DNA of 6,206 bases from Deltaproteobacteria bacterium (GTDB lineage Bacteria > Desulfobacterota_B > Binatia > Bin18), in the NCBI GenBank assembly GCA_012271025.1, contig JAAXHF010000511.1, positions 1-6,206 of the forward strand. The letters run 5' to 3'. Positions 1 to 5,964 of this stretch are shown piece after piece. A program made the translations under genes and the position numbers. Position 1 is the first letter of the stretch, and each line of letters starts with the position of its first letter. Below the pieces are notes generated by a model, which worked only from the letters and a program-made list of their open reading frames with translations, did no database searches and was not told the DNA's origin.

Positions 1-397
1 GGGCCAGCCGCAGCGCCCCACAGGTGACATACAGGGCTGCGGCCAGCCAGCCCCAGACCTGCCACGACTCGAGCGCCCAGCAGTAGGCCAGCACACCGGG
101 CGCCACCCCGAAGGCAACCAGATCGGCCAGCGAGTCATACTCGACGCCGAATTTACTCGAGGTCTTGGTCAGCCGGGCGATACGCCCGTCGAGACCGTCA
201 AAGACCATGGCGACCAGCATCGCAATTGCGGCAAACACATACGCCTCACCCAGGGTAGCAATAATGGCGTAGAAACCGCAGAACAGCCCACCGGTGGTAA
301 ACAGGCTGGGCAGCAGGTAGACCCCTTTGCGCAGTGGCGGGCCCATTTTGCGTCGCGGCAGGGAACGCAGCTTTGTCTGGGAGGTGGCCTGTGTCAT
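1..397 (-). CDS. pssA: CDP-diacylglycerol--serine O-phosphatidyltransferase, N-terminal part (runs off the left edge)
   Basis: Makes phosphatidylserine from CDP-diacylglycerol and L-serine at the inner membrane, the committed step towards phosphatidylethanolamine. The 132 visible residues contain the CDP-alcohol phosphotransferase signature DGxxAR-x8-G-x3-D-x3-D: Asp67, Asp70-Gly71, Ala74-Arg75, Gly84, Asp88 and Asp92, the aspartates being the metal/substrate ligands of the family. A basic N-terminus (residues 9-24) leads into hydrophobic segments at about 27-48 and 52-66, with another beginning after the motif (about 93-127), as expected for the PssA-type integral membrane enzyme. The ATG at 397 overlaps the psd stop codon as ATGA and has an AGGAG site 9 bases upstream, so the start is firm. 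The remaining C-terminal membrane helices lie outside the window. Pairing with psd supports PssA over other members of the family, such as PgsA. Confidence 0.93.
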   Translation of the reverse strand, partial: MTQATSQTKLRSLPRRKMGPPLRKGVYLLPSLFTTGGLFCGFYAIIATLGEAYVFAAIAMLVAMVFDGLDGRIARLTKTSSKFGVEYDSLADLVAFGVAPGVLAYCWALESWQVWGWLAAALYVTCGALRLA

Positions 398-1062
398 GCC
401 GTTTCGCTCCTTCCGTCTTCGCCGCTGGTCGGAGGATAGACCGCCAGAATTGTCTCGCCGGCCTTCACCCGCTGTCCGACCTCAACTTTCAGTGCGACCT
501 GGGGTGGACAGTACACATCGACCCGAGAGCCGAACATGATCATGCCGTAGCGCGCGCCCTGTTCGACCCGCTCGCCGCCTTTCAGCCGACACACGATCCG
601 TCGGGCCAGGATACCGGCAATCTGGACCAGCGCAATCCTGCTCCCCTGTTCGTCCCGGATGGTCACGGCATTCTGCTCATTGACCTCGGCCGCCGCTTGG
701 GCAAAGGCCGGACGAAATTTTCCGGGCTGATAGCGGACCGCCTCGATCCGGCCCGAGACCGCCAGGCGGTTCACATGCACGTCGAGCGGCGACATGAAAA
801 TACCCACGCGAATGGTCGGGGCGGGCAAAAAACGGGGGTCCTGACACGGCTGCTCAACCGTCACGACCCTGCCGTCGGCGGGCGCAACAATGAGGCGCTG
901 TCCCTCGGGAGGCGTGCGGTTCGGGTCACGAAAGAAATAGGCGACGAACAGACACAGGAAGAAGACCCCCAGGCTGGGAATACGAAACTCAAGCAGACCG
1001 AGGATCAGCGAGGCCGAACCGAGACCGAAGATCCAGGGATATCCCTGTGGCGCAAAGTGCAT
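394..1062 (-). CDS. psd: Phosphatidylserine decarboxylase, short (Psd-A like) proenzyme
   Basis: Decarboxylates phosphatidylserine to phosphatidylethanolamine at the membrane. At 222 residues it is the short form of the family, not the longer E. coli type of about 320. Two hydrophobic segments (about residues 10-24 and 30-44) anchor the N-terminus. PADG (61-64) and SPLDVHVNR (91-99, with Asp94 and His96) are the conserved core. Family knowledge places self-cleavage between Gly178 and Ser179 in the FGSRVDVYCP stretch, giving a small alpha chain of about 44 residues whose N-terminal serine becomes the pyruvoyl group. FGS in place of the LGST of E. coli is usual for the short form. The N-terminal FAPQGYPWIFG is typical of this subfamily and supports the ATG at 1062, although no Shine-Dalgarno site precedes it. 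The stop overlaps the pssA start, so substrate-making and substrate-using enzymes are co-expressed. Confidence 0.93.
   Translation of the reverse strand: MHFAPQGYPWIFGLGSASLILGLLEFRIPSLGVFFLCLFVAYFFRDPNRTPPEGQRLIVAPADGRVVTVEQPCQDPRFLPAPTIRVGIFMSPLDVHVNRLAVSGRIEAVRYQPGKFRPAFAQAAAEVNEQNAVTIRDEQGSRIALVQIAGILARRIVCRLKGGERVEQGARYGMIMFGSRVDVYCPPQVALKVEVGQRVKAGETILAVYPPTSGEDGRSETA
407..414 (-). promoter_or_regulatory. Shine-Dalgarno site of pssA inside the end of psd
   Basis: On the minus strand GGAAGGAG lies 9 bases before the pssA ATG and is encoded by the last codons of psd. With the ATGA overlap this points to coupled translation of psd and pssA. Confidence 0.75.
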
Positions 1063-1070
1063 ACGCGGGA

Positions 1071-1091
1071 CGCCGGGTCGGAGGCCCGGCG
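1071..1091 (-). repeat. GC-rich inverted repeat between ilvC and psd
   Basis: A perfect 7-bp stem (CGCCGGG / CCCGGCG) with a 7-base loop fills most of the 37-base ilvC-psd gap. Its 3' arm ends 8 bases before the psd ATG, where a Shine-Dalgarno site would be expected. No T run follows on the minus strand, so it is not a typical intrinsic terminator. It could instead affect psd translation or mRNA stability; that role is inference. Confidence 0.5.
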
Positions 1092-1099
1092 CCGCACCC

Positions 1100-2116
1100 C
1101 TAATTTTTCGCCTTATCCACCAGGCGGTTCTGCTGCATCCAGGGCATCATGCCCCGCAGATGGGCGCCGACCACCTCGGATTGATGGCCCTTGGCCGCCT
1201 CGCGCAGGGCGTTGAAGTTGGGCGAGCCGGAGCGGTGTTCGGCAATCCACTCATCGGCAAACTTGCCGGACTGGATATCGGCCAGGATCCCCTTCATGGC
1301 CGTGCGCGTCTCCTCGCCGATGACCCGCTTGCCGCGGGTCATGTCGCCGTATTCGGCAGTATTGCTGACCGAGTAGCGCATATTGGTGATGCCGCCCTCA
1401 TAGACCAGATCGACGATCAGCTTCATCTCGTGGATGCACTCGAAGAAGGCCATCTCCGGAGCATAACCGGCTTCGACCAGGGTCTCGAAACCGGCCCGCA
1501 TGAGTTCGGTGACGCCGCCGCACAGCACGGTCTGCTCGCCAAACAGATCGGTCTCGGTCTCTTCCTTGAACGATGTCTCCAGAATCGCCGCCCGGCCGCC
1601 ACCAATGGCCGAGGCGTAGGCCAGAGCAATATCCTTGGTGCTGCCCGACGGATCCTGGGCGATGGCGATCAGACACGGCACGCCCTGGCCCTTTTCAAAC
1701 TCACTGCGCAGCAGATGGCCCGGCCCCTTGGGTGCGACCATGAAGACGTTCACGTCGTCCGGCGGGACGATCTTTTTGAAATGGATGTTGAAGCCGTGGG
1801 CGCAGGCCAGGCAGGTCCCCGGCCGCAGCCCGGCTTTGATATCGGCCGCATACATCTCGCTGGCGACCTCGTCCGGAGTCAGGATCATGATGATGTCGGC
1901 CTCTTTGGCCGCCTGGGCGACCTCCTGGACCAGAAAACCGGCGTTTTCGGCCTTGGGCCACGAGCCGCTGCCCGACTTCAGCGCGATCCGCACGTCCATG
2001 CCGCTGTCACGCAGGTTGAGCGCGTGGGCGTGGCCCTGGCTGCCGTAGCCGACAATGGCGATCTTCTTGTCCTTGAGCAGGGACAGGTCGGCGTCTCTGT
2101 CGTAGTAAATGTTCAT
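1100..2116 (-). CDS. ilvC: Ketol-acid reductoisomerase, class I, NADP-type
   Basis: Converts 2-acetolactate to 2,3-dihydroxyisovalerate (and acetohydroxybutyrate to its isoleucine-pathway counterpart) by Mg-dependent alkyl migration and NADPH reduction. The 338 residues match the class I length of about 330-340. The Rossmann domain begins with [18 protein letters not shown] (22-39); the cofactor loop LKSGSGSW (46-53) keeps the phosphate-binding serines Ser50 and Ser52, with Lys47 where Arg is common. AHGFN (106-110) carries the conserved His107. The knotted C-terminal domain has the metal ligands Asp190 and Glu194 (ETDLFGEQ) and Glu226 and Glu230 ([14 protein letters not shown]), plus Ser251. 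The start at 2116 is fixed by AAGGAG 8 bases upstream and by the ATGA overlap with ilvN. It is the step directly after acetohydroxyacid synthase, whose regulatory subunit is the neighbouring gene. Confidence 0.98.
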   Translation of the reverse strand: MNIYYDRDADLSLLKDKKIAIVGYGSQGHAHALNLRDSGMDVRIALKSGSGSWPKAENAGFLVQEVAQAAKEADIIMILTPDEVASEMYAADIKAGLRPGTCLACAHGFNIHFKKIVPPDDVNVFMVAPKGPGHLLRSEFEKGQGVPCLIAIAQDPSGSTKDIALAYASAIGGGRAAILETSFKEETETDLFGEQTVLCGGVTELMRAGFETLVEAGYAPEMAFFECIHEMKLIVDLVYEGGITNMRYSVSNTAEYGDMTRGKRVIGEETRTAMKGILADIQSGKFADEWIAEHRSGSPNFNALREAAKGHQSEVVGAHLRGMMPWMQQNRLVDKAKN

Positions 2117-2664
2117 GCTGCCTTCTCCTTGTGGATTTTTCGCTTGTTGAGTTCCAGCGTCTCGCCCCCGTTGGCGGCCGACAGCACCTGCACACCGCGC
2201 TGGATGGCAACCCTGCCGGTGCGGACCACTTCCCGGACGCCGAGCGGTCTGAGCAGTTCTAGAATGGCCGTAATCTTGCCTTCGTCTCCGGTCACCTCAA
2301 TGACGTAGGAACGCGGACCCGCGTCAACGACCTTGGCCCGGAAGATACTGACAATATTGAGCACCTCGCTGCGCGCCCGCTCATCCGGCGCCACCTTGAT
2401 GAGCGCCATCTCACGCTCGACGTGCGGGCTGTCCTGAAAATCGACCACCTTGATGACGCAGATCAGCTTATGCAGCTGCTTGGTGATCTGCTCGACGACC
2501 TGATCGTCGCCGTCGGTGACCAGGGTAATCCTGGACACGGTGTCATCGGTCGTTTCGGCAACGCACAGACTGCTGATATTGAAATTTCGGCCGCTGAACA
2601 GACCGGCCACCCGGGCCAGGACGCCGGCTTCGTTTTCGACAAGTATGGAGATAGTGTGGCGCAT
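2113..2664 (-). CDS. ilvN: Acetohydroxyacid synthase, small (regulatory) subunit
   Basis: Regulatory subunit that activates the catalytic IlvB-type subunit and gives feedback inhibition by valine. The 183 residues have the classic two-part layout: an N-terminal ACT domain (about 2-77) and a C-terminal domain (about 82-165) that contacts the large subunit. The ACT stretch [20 protein letters not shown] and the following FNISSL hold Asn11, Gly14 and Asn29, the positions tied to valine binding in E. coli IlvH, so valine sensitivity is probably kept. I chose the ATG at 2664 because [11 protein letters not shown] is where the family starts. An in-frame GTG at 2730 would add 22 residues of unconserved sequence translated through a hairpin. 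Neither start has a good Shine-Dalgarno site. The catalytic subunit gene ilvB, normally just upstream, is not in the window; a DUF465 gene lies there instead. Confidence 0.96.
   Translation of the reverse strand: MRHTISILVENEAGVLARVAGLFSGRNFNISSLCVAETTDDTVSRITLVTDGDDQVVEQITKQLHKLICVIKVVDFQDSPHVEREMALIKVAPDERARSEVLNIVSIFRAKVVDAGPRSYVIEVTGDEGKITAILELLRPLGVREVVRTGRVAIQRGVQVLSAANGGETLELNKRKIHKEKAA
2125..2130 (-). promoter_or_regulatory. Shine-Dalgarno site of ilvC inside the end of ilvN
   Basis: AAGGAG on the minus strand, 8 bases before the ilvC ATG, is formed by the Lys-Glu-Lys codons at the end of ilvN. Together with the ATGA stop/start overlap it indicates translational coupling of the two genes. 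Confidence 0.75.
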
Positions 2665-2698
2665 ACGGTTTTCGGCGTGGGGAAGGATGTGGGAGAAA

Positions 2699-2730
2699 GT
2701 GAGGGGGGACCGCTCCCGCTCCCCCCTCAC
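2699..2730 (-). repeat. Perfect 11-bp inverted repeat upstream of ilvN
   Basis: GTGAGGGGGGA and its exact complement flank a 10-base loop in the 100-base gap between the DUF465 gene and ilvN. On the minus-strand transcript the stem is followed by TTTCTCCC, only three T in a row, so it is at best a weak intrinsic terminator. It begins 35 bases after the DUF465 stop codon and ends 34 bases before the ilvN start. It may separate the two genes transcriptionally, act as an attenuator-like leader structure, or protect mRNA ends. I saw no branched-chain-rich leader peptide next to it. Confidence 0.6.
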
Positions 2731-2764
2731 ACAGACTCACACGGCGGGAAAAATCGCGACGCGT

Positions 2765-2998
2765 TCAGGCTGCGGTCCGTTGTCGGTGACGGGCCAGAAT
2801 CTGCATGATGCGGTCTTTTCCGGCCAGTTTCTGTTTTTGAATCCGCTTCTCCTCGAGCTCCTCCTGCTCGGTCAGGTGGGTCTGTTGGCGGAGCTGTTCA
2901 AGGCGGTGCTTGAGCTGTTGGTGTTCTTCGTAGCAGCGGCGCAGCTCGGGATCGGTATCGATCAACGAGCGGATCAGCTCTTCTTCTTTAACTTCCAT
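2765..2998 (-). CDS. DUF465 / YdcH-family small coiled-coil protein
   Basis: A 77-residue, highly charged, helical protein without signal peptide or membrane segment. It fits the DUF465 (YdcH) family: a first helix with DPELRRCYEEHQQLKHRLEQL (about 16-36), a short turn at HLTEQEELEEKRIQKQKL (41-58) and the end KDRIMQILARHR (61-72). The LT-x-E-E-x-E-x-K-R-x-x-K-x-K-L-x-x-K-D pattern near the middle is the family hallmark. The likely structure is an antiparallel helical hairpin or coiled coil. Family members are widespread in proteobacteria and have no settled biochemical role, so I assign none. The start at 2998 is supported by a strong AGGAGG site. It follows the EF-G-like gene by 74 bases and precedes ilvN, occupying the place where ilvB would be expected. 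Confidence 0.88.
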   Translation of the reverse strand: MEVKEEELIRSLIDTDPELRRCYEEHQQLKHRLEQLRQQTHLTEQEELEEKRIQKQKLAGKDRIMQILARHRQRTAA

Positions 2999-3004
2999 AC
3001 GGCC

Positions 3005-3010
3005 CCTCCT
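3005..3010 (-). promoter_or_regulatory. Strong Shine-Dalgarno site of the DUF465 gene
   Basis: A full AGGAGG on the minus strand lies 6 bases before the ATG at 2998 and fixes that start. Confidence 0.8.
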
Positions 3011-3031
3011 GAGGCTTGGGCAACGCCCCGA

Positions 3032-3042
3032 CTGTAATACAG
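3032..3042. repeat. Short palindrome overlapping the candidate -10 element
   Basis: CTGT-AAT-ACAG is a perfect 4-bp dyad with a 3-base centre. It could be a half of an operator or merely chance; with such short arms chance is quite possible. Confidence 0.25.
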
Positions 3043-3060
3043 GCGGACTCGGCTTGTCAA
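3034..3060 (-). promoter_or_regulatory. Possible sigma-70-type promoter ahead of the DUF465-ilvN-ilvC-psd-pssA genes
   Basis: On the minus strand a perfect TTGACA (3060-3055) is followed after 15 bases by TATTAC (3039-3034), 4 of 6 matches to the -10 consensus. The spacer is 2 bases shorter than ideal. A transcript starting near 3027 would have a short leader of about 28 bases before the DUF465 ATG. The -10 region lies inside an 11-base palindrome, CTGTAATACAG (3032-3042). It sits in the only gap before this gene, directly after the EF-G-like stop codon. This is a sequence-match inference only. Confidence 0.38.
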
Positions 3061-3072
3061 TGTCACACCCGG

Positions 3073-5148
3073 CTATTCGTCCTGGGCTTGCTTGGACTCC
3101 TGGACGATCTTGTCGGTCAGATGGTGGGGGACCTCTTCGTAGTGCGAAAACGCCATCTCAAAGGTTCCCCGGCCACTGGTCATCGACCGCAGATCGGGCG
3201 CGTAGGTCAGAATCTCAGCCATTGGCACGGCGGCCTGAATGACCTGATTGTGGCCTTTGGCATCAACATTGTTCAGCCGTCCCCGGCGGCGATTCAGGTC
3301 GCCCGTGATGTCGCCGGTATACTCCTCGGGGACGGTGATCTCCATCTGCATGATCGGCTCCAGAATGACCGGCTTGGCCTTTTCCAGGGCGTTCTGAATG
3401 CCGATGGAAGCGGCGATCTGGAAGGCCATATCGGACGAATCCACCTCGTGGTAGGACCCGTCGTACAGCGTTACTTTGACATCGACGATGGGATAGCTGG
3501 CCAGAAAGCCCTTGGCCAGGGCGCCGACCGCCCCTTTTTCCACTGACGGGATATACTGGCGCGGGATCGCCCCGCCCCGAATCTTATCGACAAATTCAAA
3601 ACCGGTGCCGCGCGGCAGAGGTTCCAGCTTGATCCAGGTGTCCCCGAACTGCCCGCGTCCACCGGACTGCTTCTTGAGCCGCCCCTGGGCCTCGGCCGTG
3701 CCGTTGACCGTCTCGCGGTAGGGGACTTTCGGAGCCTTCAGCTCTACCTCGACTCCGTAGCGCCGCTTGAGCTTGTCGACGACGACTTCGATGTGGAGCT
3801 GGCCGGCGCCGGAAATCAGAATATCGTTCGACTGGGCATCACGGTCAACCTTGAGCGCCATGTCTTCCTCGGCCAGGCGGCTCAGAGAAGACAGGATTTT
3901 TTCCTCGTCGCCGCGGGCCTTGAGCCCCAGGGCAAAAGAAATAGCCGGGGAAAACTCCGTCATCGGCGACAGCACAATCGGCGCCTTCTCGTCACACAGC
4001 GTATCCCCGGTACGGGTCTCCTTGAGCTTGGCAATGGCCACCACCTGACCGGGCAGGGCCGAGGCCACGGGTTGTTGTTTTTTGCCGTCCAGACCGAACA
4101 GCTGGCCGAGCCGCTCTCTGGCATCACGGCTCGCATTATACGCCACCGAGTCGCTGGCCAGCGTCCCCGAACACACCCGCACCAGGGACAGACGACCGGT
4201 CGGTGAATCCAGGGTCTTGAACACCCGAGCCGAAAACGGTGCGGCCGGATCGGGCGCCCGCTCTTCATCGTCCTGGCTTTTGGGATGTTTGCCGGTCACC
4301 GCCGGCGTCTGGTCGGGCGAGGGCAGATAGGAGACCAGGGCATCGAGCAGGGGCTGGATGCCGGCGCACTGCCCACCCGACACGCACAGCACGGGGTACA
4401 GCTGGGAGGCAGCAACCGCCTTGGCCAGGCCCTGTTTGAGTTCGTCGGTGGTGATGTCCTCACCTTCGAGGTAGCGGTTGAGAAGATCGTCGTCGAGTTC
4501 GGCAATCGCCTCGACCAGCTGCTCACGCCGGGTATCGGCCTCGTCCTGTACCTCGGCGGGGATATCCTGCTCCTCAACCGCCCCATTATCCCCGCTGAAC
4601 ATCAACGCCTTCATCGCCAGCAGGTCCACCACGCCGCTGAAGTCGGCCTGAGAACCGATCGGGATCTGGACCGGCACGAACTGGCCTTCGAGGGTGTCGC
4701 GCAGCCCGCCGAGGGCGGTCTCCAGACTGCCCTCTTCGCGGTCCAGGCGCGACAGGCACACCAGCCGGGGCAGCTGCAACAGGTTGGCCCAGCCCCACAC
4801 GCGTTCGCTCTCGACCTTGAGTTGGCCGGCCGGACCGGCCACAAACACCGCTCCGCTCATGGCCTCCATGGCGTAGCGCGTGTCAGACAAAAAGTTGGCC
4901 ATGCCGGGTGGGTCAAGGAGGCAGATGGCGTGGCGCTGCCAGCCGAGGGAATGGGCGGCGGTGGACAGCGAGGCTTTGCGACGGATCTCCTCGGGCTCAA
5001 AATCAAACACCGAGTTGCCGTCATCGACCCGGCCCTGGCGGGTCGTGGTGCCAGAGGCGTACAACAGGGCTTCGGCCAGGGTTGTTTTCCCCGCTCCCCC
5101 CTCAGCCAAGAGACCAATAGTACGAATACGGCGGATGTCATCAGCCAT
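3073..5148 (-). CDS. Elongation factor G-like translational GTPase (EF-G paralogue) with altered G motifs
   Basis: A 691-residue protein with the complete five-domain EF-G layout. The G domain (about 1-280) has the P-loop AEGGAGKT (15-22), a switch I region EEIRRKASLST (53-63) unlike the RGITI of true EF-G, DPPGM (79-83) for DTPGH, SRLD (133-136) for NKxD, and SGG (257-259) for the usual SA[KL/F] motif. Domain II starts near 306. Domain III contains LAEEDMALKV and ISGAGQLHIEVVVDKL (445-460). Domain IV includes SGGRGQFGDTW (495-505) and the tip GSYHEVDSSDMAFQIA (564-579), with a His where EF-G has its decoding-site histidine. Domain V ends with TSGRGTFEM (657-665). Domains III-V look fit for ribosome binding, while the nucleotide motifs are divergent, as in EF-G-like/EF-G2 paralogues. 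The start at 5148 is preferred over an in-frame ATG at 5163 because AGGAGG lies just before it. It is unlikely to be the main fusA: str-operon neighbours (rpsL, rpsG, tuf) are absent. Confidence 0.92.
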   Translation of the reverse strand: MADDIRRIRTIGLLAEGGAGKTTLAEALLYASGTTTRQGRVDDGNSVFDFEPEEIRRKASLSTAAHSLGWQRHAICLLDPPGMANFLSDTRYAMEAMSGAVFVAGPAGQLKVESERVWGWANLLQLPRLVCLSRLDREEGSLETALGGLRDTLEGQFVPVQIPIGSQADFSGVVDLLAMKALMFSGDNGAVEEQDIPAEVQDEADTRREQLVEAIAELDDDLLNRYLEGEDITTDELKQGLAKAVAASQLYPVLCVSGGQCAGIQPLLDALVSYLPSPDQTPAVTGKHPKSQDDEERAPDPAAPFSARVFKTLDSPTGRLSLVRVCSGTLASDSVAYNASRDARERLGQLFGLDGKKQQPVASALPGQVVAIAKLKETRTGDTLCDEKAPIVLSPMTEFSPAISFALGLKARGDEEKILSSLSRLAEEDMALKVDRDAQSNDILISGAGQLHIEVVVDKLKRRYGVEVELKAPKVPYRETVNGTAEAQGRLKKQSGGRGQFGDTWIKLEPLPRGTGFEFVDKIRGGAIPRQYIPSVEKGAVGALAKGFLASYPIVDVKVTLYDGSYHEVDSSDMAFQIAASIGIQNALEKAKPVILEPIMQMEITVPEEYTGDITGDLNRRRGRLNNVDAKGHNQVIQAAVPMAEILTYAPDLRSMTSGRGTFEMAFSHYEEVPHHLTDKIVQESKQAQDE

Positions 5149-5154
5149 CGGAGC

Positions 5155-5160
5155 CCTCCT
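5155..5160 (-). promoter_or_regulatory. Shine-Dalgarno site that decides the EF-G-like start
   Basis: AGGAGG on the minus strand lies 6 bases before the ATG at 5148. It directly follows the alternative upstream ATG at 5163, which therefore has no site of its own and is probably not used. Confidence 0.75.
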
Positions 5161-5173
5161 CATGTGTCGCGGC

Positions 5174-5197
5174 CGGGGCGCGGTCGGCGGCGCCCCG
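5174..5197 (-). repeat. GC-rich inverted repeat between coaX and the EF-G-like gene
   Basis: A perfect 8-bp stem (CGGGGCGC / GCGCCCCG) with an 8-base loop lies within the 51-base gap, 13 bases before the Shine-Dalgarno site of the EF-G-like gene. No T run follows, so termination there would not be of the intrinsic type. It may act on mRNA stability or processing, or be a by-product of the GC-rich composition. Confidence 0.45.
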
Positions 5198-5199
5198 TG

Positions 5200-5964
5200 T
5201 CAGTGGTTGCGTTCATATAAAATACGAAGCCCGGCCAGGGTCAGGAACTCGTCTATCGCTTCGATGGTGGACGATTCGTCGGCAATCAATTCGGCAAATC
5301 CTCCGGTGGCAATGACCCGGGCGCGGCTGGCGTTCTCGCGGCGAATCCGATCCACCATGCCGTCAACGAGCGCGGTATATCCATAACAAATACCCGACTG
5401 GATTGCATGCACGGTGTTGCGGCCGACCACCTTGGGCGGTTTGGTCAGCTCCACTCGGTACAGTTTGGCCGTCTTGGTATACAGGGCGTCGAGGGAAATC
5501 CCGACGCCGGGCACGATCGCACCGCCCAGGTACTCGCCGTTGGCCGTCACATAGTCAAACGTGGTCGCGGTGCCAAAATCAACCACGATTGTCGCCTCCT
5601 GATAGCGCTCATAGGCGGCCACGGCGTTCACAATCCGGTCCGCGCCCACCTCGCGCGGCACGTCGTACAGGATCGGCATGCCGGTTTTGGTGCCGGGACC
5701 GATAATCAGCGGAGAGCGCTGAAACAGGGCGTGACTCAGGTCTTCAACAACCCGAATCATCGGCGGCACCACGCACGACACGACGATACCCTCAATCGAC
5801 GCGCACGCAATGTCGGAAGCGGCAAAGACGCTGCTCAGCAGCACGCCATACTCGTCCGAGGTGCGTCCGGCATCGGTCGTCAGACGCCAGTGATGGCTGA
5901 GCGTATCGTGCTGATAGATGCCGAGCACGGTGTGGGTATTGCCCACGTCAATCACGAGGATCAT
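5200..5964 (-). CDS. coaX: Type III pantothenate kinase
   Basis: Phosphorylates pantothenate with ATP, the first step of coenzyme A synthesis, in the cytoplasm. Type III enzymes belong to the ASKHA fold and are typically about 255 residues and insensitive to CoA feedback. Here there are 254 residues with the family motifs in order: IDVGNTHTVLG (5-15, phosphate loop with Asp6), GADRIVNAVAAYE (107-119, with Asp109 as the presumed catalytic base), VVDFGTATTFDYV (127-139, with Asp129 near the monovalent cation site), GGAIVPGVGISLDAL (147-161) and ATGGFAELIA (219-228). I take the ATG at 5964, which has AGGGTGG 5 bases upstream; an in-frame GTG at 5973 lies inside that site and would add three residues. 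The gene overlaps birA by 17 bases, so the two cofactor genes form one transcription unit. Confidence 0.96.
   Translation of the reverse strand: MILVIDVGNTHTVLGIYQHDTLSHHWRLTTDAGRTSDEYGVLLSSVFAASDIACASIEGIVVSCVVPPMIRVVEDLSHALFQRSPLIIGPGTKTGMPILYDVPREVGADRIVNAVAAYERYQEATIVVDFGTATTFDYVTANGEYLGGAIVPGVGISLDALYTKTAKLYRVELTKPPKVVGRNTVHAIQSGICYGYTALVDGMVDRIRRENASRARVIATGGFAELIADESSTIEAIDEFLTLAGLRILYERNH

Noticed and set aside
334..1215. Long plus-strand open frame antisense to psd and the end of ilvC
   Set aside because: It lies opposite well-identified genes, its translation shows no recognisable domain, and GC-rich coding DNA commonly leaves such antisense frames open.
1160..2308. 382-codon plus-strand open frame antisense to ilvC and ilvN
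   Set aside because: Complement of two genes with clear family motifs. The product is low-complexity in character (rich in Gly, Asp, Leu) and matches nothing I know.
2113..2730. Longer 205-residue ilvN starting at the GTG at 2730
   Set aside because: The extra 22 residues are not family-like, the start lies at the base of a hairpin and has no Shine-Dalgarno site. The family begins at the ATG at 2664.
2726..2742. CTCACAC direct repeat with a 10-base period as an operator
   Set aside because: Only two 7-base copies, one of which is part of the hairpin arm; too short to support a regulator site.
2745..2764. Intrinsic terminator right after the DUF465 stop codon
   Set aside because: The minus strand has a run of five T after GCGTCGCGA, but I could not form a stem of useful length with a proper loop before it.
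4285..5220. 311-codon plus-strand open frame antisense to the EF-G-like gene
   Set aside because: Shadow of a strongly conserved coding region; no ribosome site or domain supports it.
5205..5232. AT-rich patch at the end of coaX as a promoter for the EF-G-like gene
   Set aside because: TATTTTATATG is striking in GC-rich DNA, but no -35 element lies at a good distance and the bases encode the end of coaX.
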